From assembly GCF_016025255.1 (NCBI RefSeq), contig NZ_CP065592.1, positions 1,531,122 to 1,595,121 on the forward strand: a DNA stretch of 64,000 nucleotides, given 5' to 3'. The notes beneath the pieces are model-generated. The model did not search any database and had not been told where the DNA came from. It saw nothing but the letters and a program-made list of their open reading frames with translations. Position 1 is the stretch's first letter; every line of letters begins with the position of its first letter. Below are positions 1 through 10,106 of the stretch, piece by piece. Origin of the DNA: Sphingosinicella flava (GTDB taxonomy: Bacteria > Pseudomonadota > Alphaproteobacteria > Sphingomonadales > Sphingomonadaceae). The position numbers and the translations under genes are program-made.

Positions 1-1
1 C

Positions 2-106
2 CCGCTTTACGATACAGAAATAGCGCTTATCGAGGCTCCGGGGCTTTCCCAAACGGCGCACCGTCTCGCCCAACATATCGTCACGGCGCTTGAACGCGGG
101 GCCTGA
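2..106 (+). CDS. C-terminal end of an unidentified protein (cut by window edge)
   Basis: Only the last 34 residues lie in the window, reading PLYDTEIALIEAPGLSQTAH and ending ALERGA before TGA. The frame is open to the left edge. I do not recognise the family. The stop is followed after 3 bp by an ATG that begins a 20-residue stub, which suggests an operon that was interrupted by the IS6-type fragment just downstream. Confidence 0.4.
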   Translation, partial: PLYDTEIALIEAPGLSQTAHRLAQHIVTALERGA

Positions 107-109
107 CCG

Positions 110-172
110 ATGCCTATATTCGACGCCAGCCGGGATCAATTCTCAGCGGGTACGGGGGTGCTGTCAGTCTAA
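110..172 (+). pseudogene. N-terminal stub of a gene disrupted by an IS fragment
   Basis: An ATG 3 bp after the preceding stop opens a frame that reads MPIFDASRDQFSAG and then stops after 20 codons, just inside the sequence that precedes the IS6-like transposase start. The spacing suggests the second gene of an operon whose body was lost when mobile DNA inserted. Too short to name. Confidence 0.3.
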
Positions 173-254
173 TGCTAACTTGTCTCTGATTTGGGAAGCG
201 GGGACAAGTTCATGAGGTCGATATCTTACAAGCGACACCGCTTTCCGGCGGAGG
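154..254 (+). mobile_element. 5' remnant of an IS6-family insertion sequence
   Basis: An ATG at 212 starts MRSISYKRHRFPAEV, which matches the usual N-terminus of IS6-family DDE transposases (typically M-x-x-ISYxxxRFPxxV). Homology ends abruptly after about 15 codons and the sequence changes to a recombinase fragment, so the element is truncated. The stretch 154-211 is probably the left end of the IS. The exact inverted repeat cannot be fixed from one end alone. Confidence 0.55.
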
Positions 255-578
255 TTGGGACGTGCGGCGCCTTCCCTCGCCAAGATTCAGACAGGGCAGA
301 TTCCAGTTCGCCACGATATGCCGATGATCAAGGCGCTTCGAAGTGCCCATAGGATGGTTGGGACCAGCACAGACTTCCCGCCCACGATGGAAGTCGCTCC
401 CGCGACTCCCTACCTCCGGCGGATTGTCAGACTCGCTTACCTTGCACCTGACTTACAGCGGATGATCTTCGATGGCCGTCAGCCTACGTGGCTGACGCTT
501 GCCCGCCTTATGCAGGACGATTTTCCAGTCAGCTGGCAACGGCAGCGCGAGATTTTCGCCTCGCCCGAACCGGCCTGA
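255..578 (+). pseudogene. C-terminal fragment of a site-specific (serine-type) recombinase
   Basis: The open frame translates to 107 residues. Its second half (PYLRRIVRLAYLAPDLQRMI, then DGRQPTWLTLARLM, then a WQRQREIF-like tail) resembles the C-terminal end of large resolvase/invertase-type recombinases common in alphaproteobacterial islands, in which a helical DNA-binding tail follows the zinc-ribbon region. The catalytic N-terminal domain is absent and no ATG fits, so I treat it as a remnant. It directly abuts the truncated IS6 transposase, and a tRNA-Ser lies 400 bp downstream. This is the usual context of an excised or decayed genomic island. The family call is from remembered similarity. 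Confidence 0.5.
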
Positions 579-636
579 GCTCCCTCTTCCCTCCGCGTCC
601 TTGTTCTAGCTCTTTGCGAGCCTGATCGTCTGATTC

Positions 637-808
637 AATTCCCTGATCAGCTCAGAAAATTCCCTGTTCTCATGAGCAGGGAATTTGTTCTTTGTGGCAC
701 CGCAAAAGCTTGATCTCTCGTGGGATTTTTGCGTTGCTCGAAGCAACGGACCACATCCGTATCCCTGAAATCGAGATTATTCCCTGTTTATCGAGCCAGA
801 GCAGGGAA
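637..808. repeat. ATTCCCTG repeats with two hairpins, probable island end
   Basis: Within the gene-free stretch 579-976 the octamer ATTCCCTG occurs three times (near 638, 659 and 779). Two copies form palindromes: AAATTCCCTG at 657-666 with CAGGGAATTT at 677-686 (10-bp loop), and TTCCCTG at 780-786 with CAGGGAA at 802-808. Lying between a recombinase tail and a tRNA-Ser gene, they may be the recombination or end region of an old integrated element. Nothing else coding is visible in 579-976. Confidence 0.45.
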
Positions 809-976
809 ACTCACCCAACCATCGAAACGCCGGAGACTGACCGCGAAAGCCCGCGCCAATGAGGCCTGAACTCTTGCTGAGAACGGGAGGCAGATTCGAA
901 TGAGGTGAGATTTCGCCCGCATTTGCGGAGGCTTGCAGGGACCCAAAGCTCTCAAGAGACTAGTTGTGGGGGTTGA

Positions 977-1066
977 TGGCGGAGACGGAGGGATTCGAAC
1001 CCTCGATACAGTTTCCCGTATGACGCTTTAGCAAAGCGTTGGTTTCAGCCACTCACCCACGTCTCC
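977..1066 (-). tRNA. tRNA-Ser (anticodon GCU)
   Basis: On the minus strand the sequence folds as a class II tRNA. The acceptor stem GGAGACG (1066-1060) pairs with CGTCTCC (987-981). The anticodon loop is CTTTGCTAAAG with anticodon GCT. A long variable arm and a GGTTCGAATCC T-loop follow. The discriminator base G and an encoded CCA end at 977. The 90-nt length is normal for tRNA-Ser. Its 3' end faces the recombinase and IS debris, so it is a plausible former integration target. Confidence 0.95.
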
Positions 1067-1157
1067 GGAAAAGCGCCGACGGAGGGGGCTATAGCCAGAC
1101 ACTTTCGAACGATCAACCGATGTCGGCGTGGCGGCCCGATCTTTCTGAAAACGGCTG

Positions 1158-1925
1158 TCATTTGATGAGGCCCAGCGCGCGAAAGCTGCGCCAACTCGAT
1201 CGTGCGATGATGACATGGTCGTGGACCGCGATGCCAAGCAGGCCCGCCGCCGCCGCCAGCCGCTGCGTCGCGAGGATGTCGGCCTTGCTCGGTTCCGCGC
1301 TGCCCGATGGATGGTTGTGAACGAGGATGAGGGCGGTGGCGTTCACCCGGAGGGCTGGCCGGATGATCTCGCGGGGATGAAGGGCCACTTCCTGAACGGT
1401 CCCGATGCCGACAATCTCCTCCGCGAGCAGGCAGTTGTCGCTGTCCAGGCACAGGACGCGCAGATGTTCGGCATGATCGCGTGCCATCGCAATGCTGAGA
1501 TAATCGATGAGCGCGTGGGAATCGGAAAGCACCGGACCCGCGGTTAAGCGAGCGCGGCGCGTTTCGAGCGCGACCGCGCGCACCGCTTGGAGGAGGCTGA
1601 CGGTGCGCCAGTCCCCGCAATGCGGCATTTGTTCGTCGGGGTGGGCGTCGAGCAGCGCCTCGATCGAGCCGAAGGTCGCGATCAGATGTTCGGCGCGTCG
1701 CGCGGCCTCGAGCGGCCAAGTGATGCGGAGGAGCGCTTCCAGGAGGGATCGGTCCCGTAAAGCGTCAGGCGGCGGCGGTGCCGGACCGTCGCTGCGATCA
1801 AAAGCAGCAGCATAGGATAAGCGAGCTTCCCCACCGCCAGCCCGTAGATCCAGGGCACGATGCCGGGATCGTAGGCCTTGGCGGCGTGAACGCCAACGGT
1901 GAGTCCATGAAAACCGACCATCCAT
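1158..1925 (-). CDS. radC: RadC family (JAB/MPN metalloprotease-fold) protein
   Basis: The C-terminal half carries the JAB motif HNHPSGSAEPSKAD (H-x-H-P-S-G and a later D, zinc ligands of the family). It is preceded by a helical segment (about residues 50-110) like the helix-hairpin-helix region of RadC proteins. Function is not firmly known: RadC is a conserved putative metallo-protein, and the old DNA-repair role has been questioned. The start is doubtful. The only in-frame ATG, at 1925, makes the gene overlap its upstream neighbour by 244 bp, and the first 45 residues look non-native (Arg-rich, no family similarity). The conserved part begins near 1770, where no ATG, GTG or TTG is in frame. 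Confidence 0.75.
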   Translation of the reverse strand: MDGRFSWTHRWRSRRQGLRSRHRALDLRAGGGEARLSYAAAFDRSDGPAPPPPDALRDRSLLEALLRITWPLEAARRAEHLIATFGSIEALLDAHPDEQMPHCGDWRTVSLLQAVRAVALETRRARLTAGPVLSDSHALIDYLSIAMARDHAEHLRVLCLDSDNCLLAEEIVGIGTVQEVALHPREIIRPALRVNATALILVHNHPSGSAEPSKADILATQRLAAAAGLLGIAVHDHVIIARSSWRSFRALGLIK

Positions 1926-2170
1926 ATCGGCCAGATCCGATCAGCGCGAAAGGCGAGCGCGAGCAGCAGCGCGAGCAGCACGATGTCGATGATCAATATG
2001 TCCAATTCGACAGCGTGGAACATGTTCGACGCGCCCTTCTGCACGAGCCAGGTAGCCCCCGCGGCGGCGAGGAACGCGACCGCGGCGATCCGTTCCGGCG
2101 CGCCGCCCTTCCAAAGCGCGAAAGCGACGGTGGCGACGAGGGCGGTGTTGAAGAGGATGAGCGGAAGCAT
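1682..2170 (-). CDS. Small integral membrane protein, function unknown
   Basis: 162 residues starting MLPLILFNTALVATVAFALW, with about five hydrophobic segments, ending in a basic stretch (RHRRRLTLYGTDPSW). I recall similar tails in uncharacterised sphingomonad membrane proteins, so the natural C-terminus is probably near 1750 and the remaining 24 residues are a run-on to the stop at 1682. I chose the ATG at 2170 because the hydrophobic segment begins there; an in-frame ATG lies 12 codons upstream at 2206. It sits 48 bp after the preceding minus-strand gene and overlaps radC. Confidence 0.6.
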   Translation of the reverse strand: MLPLILFNTALVATVAFALWKGGAPERIAAVAFLAAAGATWLVQKGASNMFHAVELDILIIDIVLLALLLALAFRADRIWPIWMVGFHGLTVGVHAAKAYDPGIVPWIYGLAVGKLAYPMLLLLIAATVRHRRRLTLYGTDPSWKRSSASLGRSRPRDAPNI

Positions 2171-2218
2171 GTCCGGACCCGACCATGACGGGCACGGCCG
2201 GGTCAAGAGGGCGCGTCA

Positions 2219-2572
2219 TCAGGCGACGTCGCGCAGGCGCCGGACCTCGCCGGTCATCGGGCCCAGGAATTCCTCCTTCGGGCTTTCGTCGCCAAAGCTG
2301 ATTGGCGGCAAACCCATTTGCTCGCGCGTGCGATCAAGATATTTGTGCGCGGCGACGGTGTGCCGGCGGGCGGCGATGAGAGCGGTGACGGCCTCGCCGA
2401 CATTGTCGAGCGCCGGTTGGCCGGCCAAGGCAGGCAGATTGGCTTCCTGGCGGGCCCGCGGCATCTGCGCCGCAAGCTCGGCGCCGCAACAGACGGCTTC
2501 GTCGATGATTTCTTCGAATTTCCGGAGCAGGAGGGCGACGCTTTGTGCCGCCTGAAGTTTTTCGTCTGACAT
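2219..2572 (-). CDS. Hypothetical protein, 117 aa
   Basis: The protein begins MSDEKLQAAQSVALLLRKFE and is predicted to be mostly helical, with alternating hydrophobic and charged residues through position 90 and two Cys at about residue 26 (CC). The start is supported by an AAGGGGA Shine-Dalgarno 5-6 nt upstream. The gene lies 55 bp after the LuxR-type regulator on the same strand and may be co-transcribed with it. I recognise no family. The pattern would fit a small cytoplasmic helical-bundle protein. Confidence 0.65.
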   Translation of the reverse strand: MSDEKLQAAQSVALLLRKFEEIIDEAVCCGAELAAQMPRARQEANLPALAGQPALDNVGEAVTALIAARRHTVAAHKYLDRTREQMGLPPISFGDESPKEEFLGPMTGEVRRLRDVA

Positions 2573-2627
2573 GATTATCCCCTTGCGCGCCGGCGCAAGG
2601 GTCGGTCGCGTCATGACGACTTCGTCG

Positions 2628-3170
2628 TTATTGAAAATTCGCGAGCGGAAATCCGACCAGCGTCGCGAGAACGTTGAGCCCGGTGGCAAGCATGCCGACC
2701 GCCACCATGGCGAGGATCGGGATCGCCACGACCCAGATCAGCGTGTCCTTGGTTCCTAATCCATTATGCCGTCCTCCCCTTTTGCGGAGAGGCAAAGGAA
2801 GGCGGCGTTCAGGCATCGGATCAGCCGAATAAAAGGCTTGCGCCTGCCTGAAATGCCGCCCGTCCGCTTGCCCTTCCGGCTCGCTTCGGGCGAGGGGTTC
2901 GGGTTCCGCTGCGGAGAGGGACGAGGCAATGTCCGGCGCTTGATATATTATCGGCTGATATGCCCCGTTTTCATGATGCGCGAGCAGGCGCGCAGCTTCG
3001 ATCCGGCTGCAAACGCCGAGCGTGTGCATGGCAATCCTGAGGCGCTGATCGACGGTATGGGGAGAGATGCCAAGGGAGCGGGCGATATCCTTTGACGACA
3101 TATGCCGATAGACCATGCGCAGGCATGCTTTCTGTCCATCCGTCAGCCGCTTGAGTCCGCTTTCAGTCAC
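2628..3170 (-). CDS. LuxR-type HTH regulator with C-terminal membrane anchor
   Basis: 180 residues from a GTG start (VTESGLKRLTDGQKACLRMV). Residues about 5-65 form a LuxR/FixJ-type helix-turn-helix (SSKDIARSLGISPHTVDQRL). A variable, Pro/Glu-rich linker follows, and one hydrophobic segment lies near the C-terminus (TLIWVVAIPILAMVAVGMLA). No receiver domain is present. HTH proteins with a single C-terminal transmembrane helix are a recurring sphingomonad type, so it may act from the membrane. The upstream extension to 3305 is Arg/Pro-rich and overlaps the promoter region, so I reject it. Divergent from eipA with a 180-bp gap. Confidence 0.75.
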   Translation of the reverse strand: MTESGLKRLTDGQKACLRMVYRHMSSKDIARSLGISPHTVDQRLRIAMHTLGVCSRIEAARLLAHHENGAYQPIIYQAPDIASSLSAAEPEPLARSEPEGQADGRHFRQAQAFYSADPMPERRLPLPLRKRGGRHNGLGTKDTLIWVVAIPILAMVAVGMLATGLNVLATLVGFPLANFQ

Positions 3171-3350
3171 GCGGCGATGATAAGCCGAGTTTGGCGCAGG
3201 GCTAGATGGAAGTTGCGGATCGGGCCTGCCTCGCCGGAAAGGAAATCGTCGATCCGGCGCAAGAACGACTCGGATCGCCGCCTCATTCATTGCGGCGAAA
3301 GGCAAAACGCGGTTAACGTGGGGTTACTATTCGTTCGGGGGAGGTTTGCG

Positions 3351-4145
3351 ATGAAGTCATCCGTTTTGAAGCTGGTCGCCGCCGCCGGACTGATTTTGTC
3401 CAGTCCCGCTTTGGCCCAGATTACGACCATCGATCCCAACGATGCCGGGGAATATGAGCCCGCCGTGGACGGCCAAAGCCCGCAACCCGCGACGCCCTCT
3501 TCTTATCCCTCTTCCTCTACCACGGGCACCGATCAGGCTCCGCCCCCGGCCGGGGACTATGTGCCGGTCGACGGGGGGCCGCAGGAAAGCGCGGCGCCCG
3601 CTTATCAGGCTCAGCAGCCCGTACAGGGCGATGCCGCGACCCGCGCCAGCGCGGCGGTCAGCACCGCCGTCCCGCGCAGCAATGTCTTCGACGCGGCAGA
3701 AGGAGTGTTCGGACGCGGCGCCGAAGGCCTGGCGGGCCTTATCGAAAACATCCTCAAGAAGCAGGGCGAGCCGACCGCCTATATCACCGGCCGCGAAGCG
3801 GGCGGCGCGGTGGTCGTCGGCCTGCGCTACGGCTCGGGCACCCTCCATCATCAGGTGCAGGGCGACAGCCCCATTTACTGGACCGGACCGTCGGTCGGTT
3901 TCGATTTCGGGGCGGACGCGAACAAGGTCTTCGTCCTCGTGTACAACGTCAACGACAAGGCGGATATGATGAAGCGTTTTGGGGCGGTCGAAGGCAATGC
4001 GTTCGTGGTCGGCGGCTTCAACGCCTCCTATCTCCGCCATGGCGACAAGGTGCTGATCCCGATCCGCATGGGCGTCGGCGTCCGCCTCGGCGTCAATGCC
4101 GGCTACATGAAATTCTCCGAAAAGAGCAAGTGGTTCCCGCTGTAA
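3351..4145 (+). CDS. eipA: EipA-type envelope integrity protein (DUF1134)
   Basis: 264 residues with a signal peptide (MKSSVLKLVAAAGLILSSPA, cleavage after ALA-Q), a Pro/Ser/Thr-rich linker to about residue 110, then the DUF1134 domain (ITGREAGGAVVVGLRYGSG ... GPSVGFDFGADANKVF ... GVGVRLGVNAGYMKF). In Brucella the EipA member is a periplasmic beta-barrel-like protein needed for cell-envelope integrity. The Shine-Dalgarno GGGGGAGG lies 6 nt before ATG 3351, which fixes the start. Monocistronic: the next gene is 440 bp away and the upstream neighbour is divergent. Confidence 0.85.
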   Translation: MKSSVLKLVAAAGLILSSPALAQITTIDPNDAGEYEPAVDGQSPQPATPSSYPSSSTTGTDQAPPPAGDYVPVDGGPQESAAPAYQAQQPVQGDAATRASAAVSTAVPRSNVFDAAEGVFGRGAEGLAGLIENILKKQGEPTAYITGREAGGAVVVGLRYGSGTLHHQVQGDSPIYWTGPSVGFDFGADANKVFVLVYNVNDKADMMKRFGAVEGNAFVVGGFNASYLRHGDKVLIPIRMGVGVRLGVNAGYMKFSEKSKWFPL

Positions 4146-4584
4146 GGGGCAAAGGGAAGCATGAAGCGATAGTTCCGGGTTCGCACCGTCTGCCTTCCCG
4201 ACTGTCCAAGATCATGAAGCGCTCATTTCCTGATCCCTCAAAGCTGACGAGATGGATCAGCTGACACGCGATTCCTGTCAGTTTTGTCAGTTTCCAGCCC
4301 TGTTTGGATGTTGCCGAGGTTTGGAGAGGTTCACGGAAAGAAAGAGCAAGGCCGGACAGTAACATGGCGGCTAGGCTGTAGGAAAATAGTTTCGCCCGAT
4401 TTCCATCAGCTGCATCATTCCAGCGAAAGCTGGAATCTCTCTCGTGTTGTTCGGGAAGCCGCAAGATTCCAGCTTTCCCTGGAATGACGGTTTGGAGGAG
4501 AGGCTCTCTCTTCAGTTAAAGTCAGATGCGGGAGCAACCAATTCTTCTCTGTTCAAAATGCCCGCCCGTTCCTAACTCACCGTC
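4146..4584. repeat. Intergenic region with paired ATTCCAGC palindromes (4413-4489)
   Basis: No gene is visible here. ATTCCAGC-GAAA-GCTGGAAT at 4417-4436 and ATTCCAGCTTTCCCTGGAAT at 4466-4485 are two short hairpins in head-to-tail orientation, about 50 bp apart. The same unit pair recurs at 12290-12379, so it is a dispersed REP-like family. Its position after eipA suggests a role in mRNA 3' ends, but no U-tract follows. Confidence 0.7.
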
Positions 4585-5295
4585 ATGCCCCCAACCACCC
4601 TCATCGACCGCGCCGTCATCCGCCTGACCGGCGAGGATGTGCGCGGCTTCCTGCAGGGCCTCGTCACCAATGACGTGAGCTTGCTTACTGAAGATACGCC
4701 GCTGTGGGCGGGGTTGCTGACGCCGCAGGGCAAGGCGTTGTTCGACTTCATTCTTTGGGCCGAGGATGAAGACGTGCTGATCGATTGCGAAGCGGATCAA
4801 GCCGATGCGCTGGTGAAGCGCCTCACCCTTTACCGCCTGCGCCGTCCCATCGCGATCGCGCGGGACGACGCGCTTGCCGTCCATTGGTCGCTGACCGGCG
4901 ACGGCGCGGCCGACCCCCGCCTGCCGGAACTCGGGCATCGCTGGATCGCGCCGCCGGGCGAAGCGGCGGAAGGCTGGCTCGCCCATCGCCTGTCGCTCGG
5001 CGTCACCGAAGGCGCGGCGGAACTGGGGCAGGACAAGACGCTTTGGCTGGAATGCAACGCGGCCGAGCTGAACGGCGTCAGCTTCACCAAGGGCTGTTAT
5101 GTCGGCCAGGAGAATACGGCGCGAATGAACTACCGGTCCAAGGTCAATCGGCGGCTGGTGGTGGTGCCAGCCGGTGCGGCCGGAGAGCGGACGCGCGCTC
5201 ATTATCCCGACCTAGGCCTGGCGGTAGAGCACCGCCGCGTCGACGACCTTGGCAACGCCATTCTGCCGGATTGGCTGAAAGCGGCCCTCAGCTGA
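4585..5295 (+). CDS. ygfZ: YgfZ/CAF17-like tetrahydrofolate-dependent Fe-S protein
   Basis: 236 residues of the GcvT-fold family. The signature K-G-C-Y-V-G-Q-E occurs at about residue 170 (SFTKGCYVGQENTARM), and the N-terminus (VIRLTGEDVRGFLQGLVTND) is typical. YgfZ-type proteins help assemble or repair certain [4Fe-4S] enzymes using tetrahydrofolate. Aconitase, such an enzyme, is encoded 900 bp downstream. The gene converges on the cyclase-family gene, and both stop codons sit in the palindrome TCAGCTGA (5288-5295), an 8-bp tail-to-tail overlap. Confidence 0.85.
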   Translation: MPPTTLIDRAVIRLTGEDVRGFLQGLVTNDVSLLTEDTPLWAGLLTPQGKALFDFILWAEDEDVLIDCEADQADALVKRLTLYRLRRPIAIARDDALAVHWSLTGDGAADPRLPELGHRWIAPPGEAAEGWLAHRLSLGVTEGAAELGQDKTLWLECNAAELNGVSFTKGCYVGQENTARMNYRSKVNRRLVVVPAGAAGERTRAHYPDLGLAVEHRRVDDLGNAILPDWLKAALS

Positions 5296-5953
5296 GCTGC
5301 GCGAAGGCGCGGACCGGGAAGGTGCCCATGCCAACGATTTTCGGCGGTACGGCGGTCAGTTGGAAGCCGCTGTCCGGAAGCGCACCCAAATTGGTCATAT
5401 GCTCACAGATGAGAATGCCCGCGCCGAGCAGGATGGTGTGCACCGGCCGTGCCTTTATGCGCGTGTCGTCGATATTGTGACTATCGATGCCGACCAGCTT
5501 CGCGCCGCGATCCATCAGCAGGCGCGCCGCACCTTCGGTCAGAAAGGGGTGATTTTCGAAATAGGCATCGGTGCGCCAGTGGCGGTCCCAGCCGGTGTGG
5601 ACGAGCACAGCCTTGCCGCGCACGTCGAGGCCTTCGAATGCCGTTTCATCCACGGCGAGGCTCTGGGATCGCACGACGATGCCATCGAGGGCGGACATCT
5701 GCTCCAGTGCGATCGCGGCGAGATCGGCGCCGTCGGCGAAGCGATGGAACGGGGCGTCGAGATAGGTGCCGGTATTCGCCACCATGTCGATCCGGCCCAT
5801 TTGGAAGGTCGATCCGTCGTCGTAAAAGGCACGCGACGCCTCGCGATCCCAAAAGTCGCAAATATGCGGGCCGGGCAGCCCCTTGTAAGTCGTCATGCCC
5901 GCTTCGATCACATGGCTGAGGTCGATGAGCCTCCCGCCGTCTTCATGCGCCAT
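5288..5953 (-). CDS. Cyclase-family protein (kynurenine formamidase-like fold)
   Basis: 221 residues from ATG 5953 (MAHEDGGRLIDLSHVIEAGM). The family usually carries a metal motif H-x-G-T-H-x-D-x-P-x-H. Here it reads NTGTYLDAPFH, so two His ligands are replaced by Asn and Tyr while Asp and the last His remain. A true KynB elsewhere in this window (50524) has the full motif. The variant is a recurring subfamily, so a different substrate or a one-sided metal site is likely. It overlaps the end of the upstream membrane-protein gene by 46 bp, which suggests translational coupling. Confidence 0.75.
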   Translation of the reverse strand: MAHEDGGRLIDLSHVIEAGMTTYKGLPGPHICDFWDREASRAFYDDGSTFQMGRIDMVANTGTYLDAPFHRFADGADLAAIALEQMSALDGIVVRSQSLAVDETAFEGLDVRGKAVLVHTGWDRHWRTDAYFENHPFLTEGAARLLMDRGAKLVGIDSHNIDDTRIKARPVHTILLGAGILICEHMTNLGALPDSGFQLTAVPPKIVGMGTFPVRAFAQLS

Positions 5954-6171
5954 AAAGTCCCCAATCCAATCGCCATCCAGACCACGTTGAGCACCGCCGA
6001 GGGCAATGCGCCGTGGTACCAGCCGTTGACGATGAAACCAGCAGCGCCGATCACGTTCAAGGACTGATAGAGGGCAGATCGGGCCATGACCCTGCCGATG
6101 GACAGCAGGAAATAGGCGGCGAGAATGAGCAGAGCGCCTGCCCATCCCGCCGCTTCGACAAGGATTTCCAC
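5908..6171 (-). CDS. Small membrane protein of the CBU_0592 type
   Basis: 87 residues with three hydrophobic helices (GWAGALLILAAYFLLSIG; LNVIGAAGFIVNGWYHG; AVLNVVWMAIGLGTLWR). It resembles the short membrane proteins annotated as CBU_0592 family, whose function is unknown. It starts 5 bp after the acnA stop and overlaps the cyclase gene, so the three minus-strand genes acnA, this gene and the cyclase form a tight operon. Confidence 0.7.
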   Translation of the reverse strand: MEILVEAAGWAGALLILAAYFLLSIGRVMARSALYQSLNVIGAAGFIVNGWYHGALPSAVLNVVWMAIGLGTLWRMKTAGGSSTSAM

Positions 6172-6176
6172 CCCGC

Positions 6177-8867
<2,691 letters not shown>

Positions 8868-9123
8868 GATGATCCTCGTCGCGAAGTGGTACTTCGCGCC
8901 GGGTTGAGACGCGGAGTCCTGTTGGAATTTGGGGGCGCCTTAGCAAGCGTGGGGCGATGGGGAAAGAGCAGGCTCTTCCACATGCCCGAGAAGTGGAAAC
9001 GTGGATGTCAAACGCGCAACGGCGAGCGGAGGCGATGAACCATTCTGGAGCAATATTTTCCAACCTATAAGGAACGTCGTCTGCCTTATTGAAGTTATAC
9101 TTCCTGTGGGGCTGGAGATAAGC

Positions 9124-9549
9124 ATGATGAGGCTCTCACTACACGCCCTCATATACTTTACCTTATTGGGCGCATGCTCAACGGCAACTCCGCCTAATCC
9201 GGCAAATGAGCGACGGTCGATCGCACTCCCCACGGCGCCTGCAGACGGTATCATTCAGATCGAGAGATTAGGAAGGCTGCGTTATGAAAACGGCTGCCTT
9301 CTTTTCTTTGCAGAAGGCGCCCCAGCGCCGCTGTTGACGGTCTGGGCGCCGGATACGGTCTTTGACGGTCAGTATGTTTGGTCTCGATCAACTGCCGGTC
9401 GCTTGGAAAGATACGCTCTTGGGCAACGCCTTCGCGTTGCGGGCTCCCTCCAAAATTCAAACGAAGCAGGCCAAATCGCAACTGTCCGGCCATTTCAAAT
9501 GCGATGTCCTCAAGATCTTTTTTTCATTAAGCAAGTCACGCATAATTGA
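9124..9549 (+). CDS. Putative lipoprotein, paired with a protease (paralogue 1)
   Basis: 141 residues. The signal peptide MMRLSLHALIYFTLLGAC ends in the lipobox LGAC, and a GGAG Shine-Dalgarno lies 6-8 nt before ATG 9124. The mature domain has the pattern G-R-L-R-Y-E-N-G-C-L, then a C near the end (RCPQDLFF). The next gene has the same layout (TMTLRRGCL and ICGEEG), so the two look like diverged paralogues with a conserved Cys pair, probably a disulfide. No known family. The region has visibly lower GC than its surroundings. Confidence 0.6.
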   Translation: MMRLSLHALIYFTLLGACSTATPPNPANERRSIALPTAPADGIIQIERLGRLRYENGCLLFFAEGAPAPLLTVWAPDTVFDGQYVWSRSTAGRLERYALGQRLRVAGSLQNSNEAGQIATVRPFQMRCPQDLFFIKQVTHN

Positions 9550-9683
9550 TGCGGTTCAAGATAGATCTAAGATTATATTTCTGCATATTTACAGCAGACT
9601 ATCAAATTCATCGGTATATATAATATATTTGGAACACTTGGCTCAGTGTCTTGTTTAGATATGCAATTCGATGAGGTGTTAGA

Positions 9684-10106
9684 TTGTTTAAGCGACGCAC
9701 TCTAGCGCTTGCTGCGTTATCACAGACACTCGGCGCTTGCTCCAGTGCGGAATCCAATTATCCCTATACGAGACTTTCTCCCAGTGCAGGTATCAAAGTT
9801 GCAGCCACCACTATCGATGGCACTATGACCTTGAGGCGAGGCTGCCTAGGGTTGCGGGGTAGCGACGGCGTCTTTCGCCCGTTCATTCTTTACGGAACGC
9901 CCAATATCAACTTGTCACCCGGAAAGGTTTCTATTCGATTAGGGCAGCAGACCGTTGGCGAAGGTGAGGCGGTGACTGCCGTCGGTCAGATAGTGAAAAT
10001 TGATGAGGTGCGCGCAGTATCGGACCAAATTACGCCAGAAATTTGTGGAGAAGAAGGCGTGATGATTAGGCGGTTTGTCAAAAATGTAGGTGGAGGCGTT
10101 CAGTGA
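9684..10106 (+). CDS. Putative lipoprotein, paired with a protease (paralogue 2)
   Basis: 140 residues from a TTG start preceded by GAGG (MFKRRTLALAALSQTLGACS, lipobox LGAC). The mature part shares the Cys spacing and the G-x-x-x-L-R-R-G-C-L block with the lipoprotein encoded just upstream, but overall identity is low. Its stop overlaps the GTG start of the downstream protease (GTGA), so the two are translationally coupled. The gap before it (9550-9683) is AT-rich with TATATAATATATTT near 9620. A role as partner, inhibitor or chaperone of the protease is inference from position only. Confidence 0.6.
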   Translation: MFKRRTLALAALSQTLGACSSAESNYPYTRLSPSAGIKVAATTIDGTMTLRRGCLGLRGSDGVFRPFILYGTPNINLSPGKVSIRLGQQTVGEGEAVTAVGQIVKIDEVRAVSDQITPEICGEEGVMIRRFVKNVGGGVQ

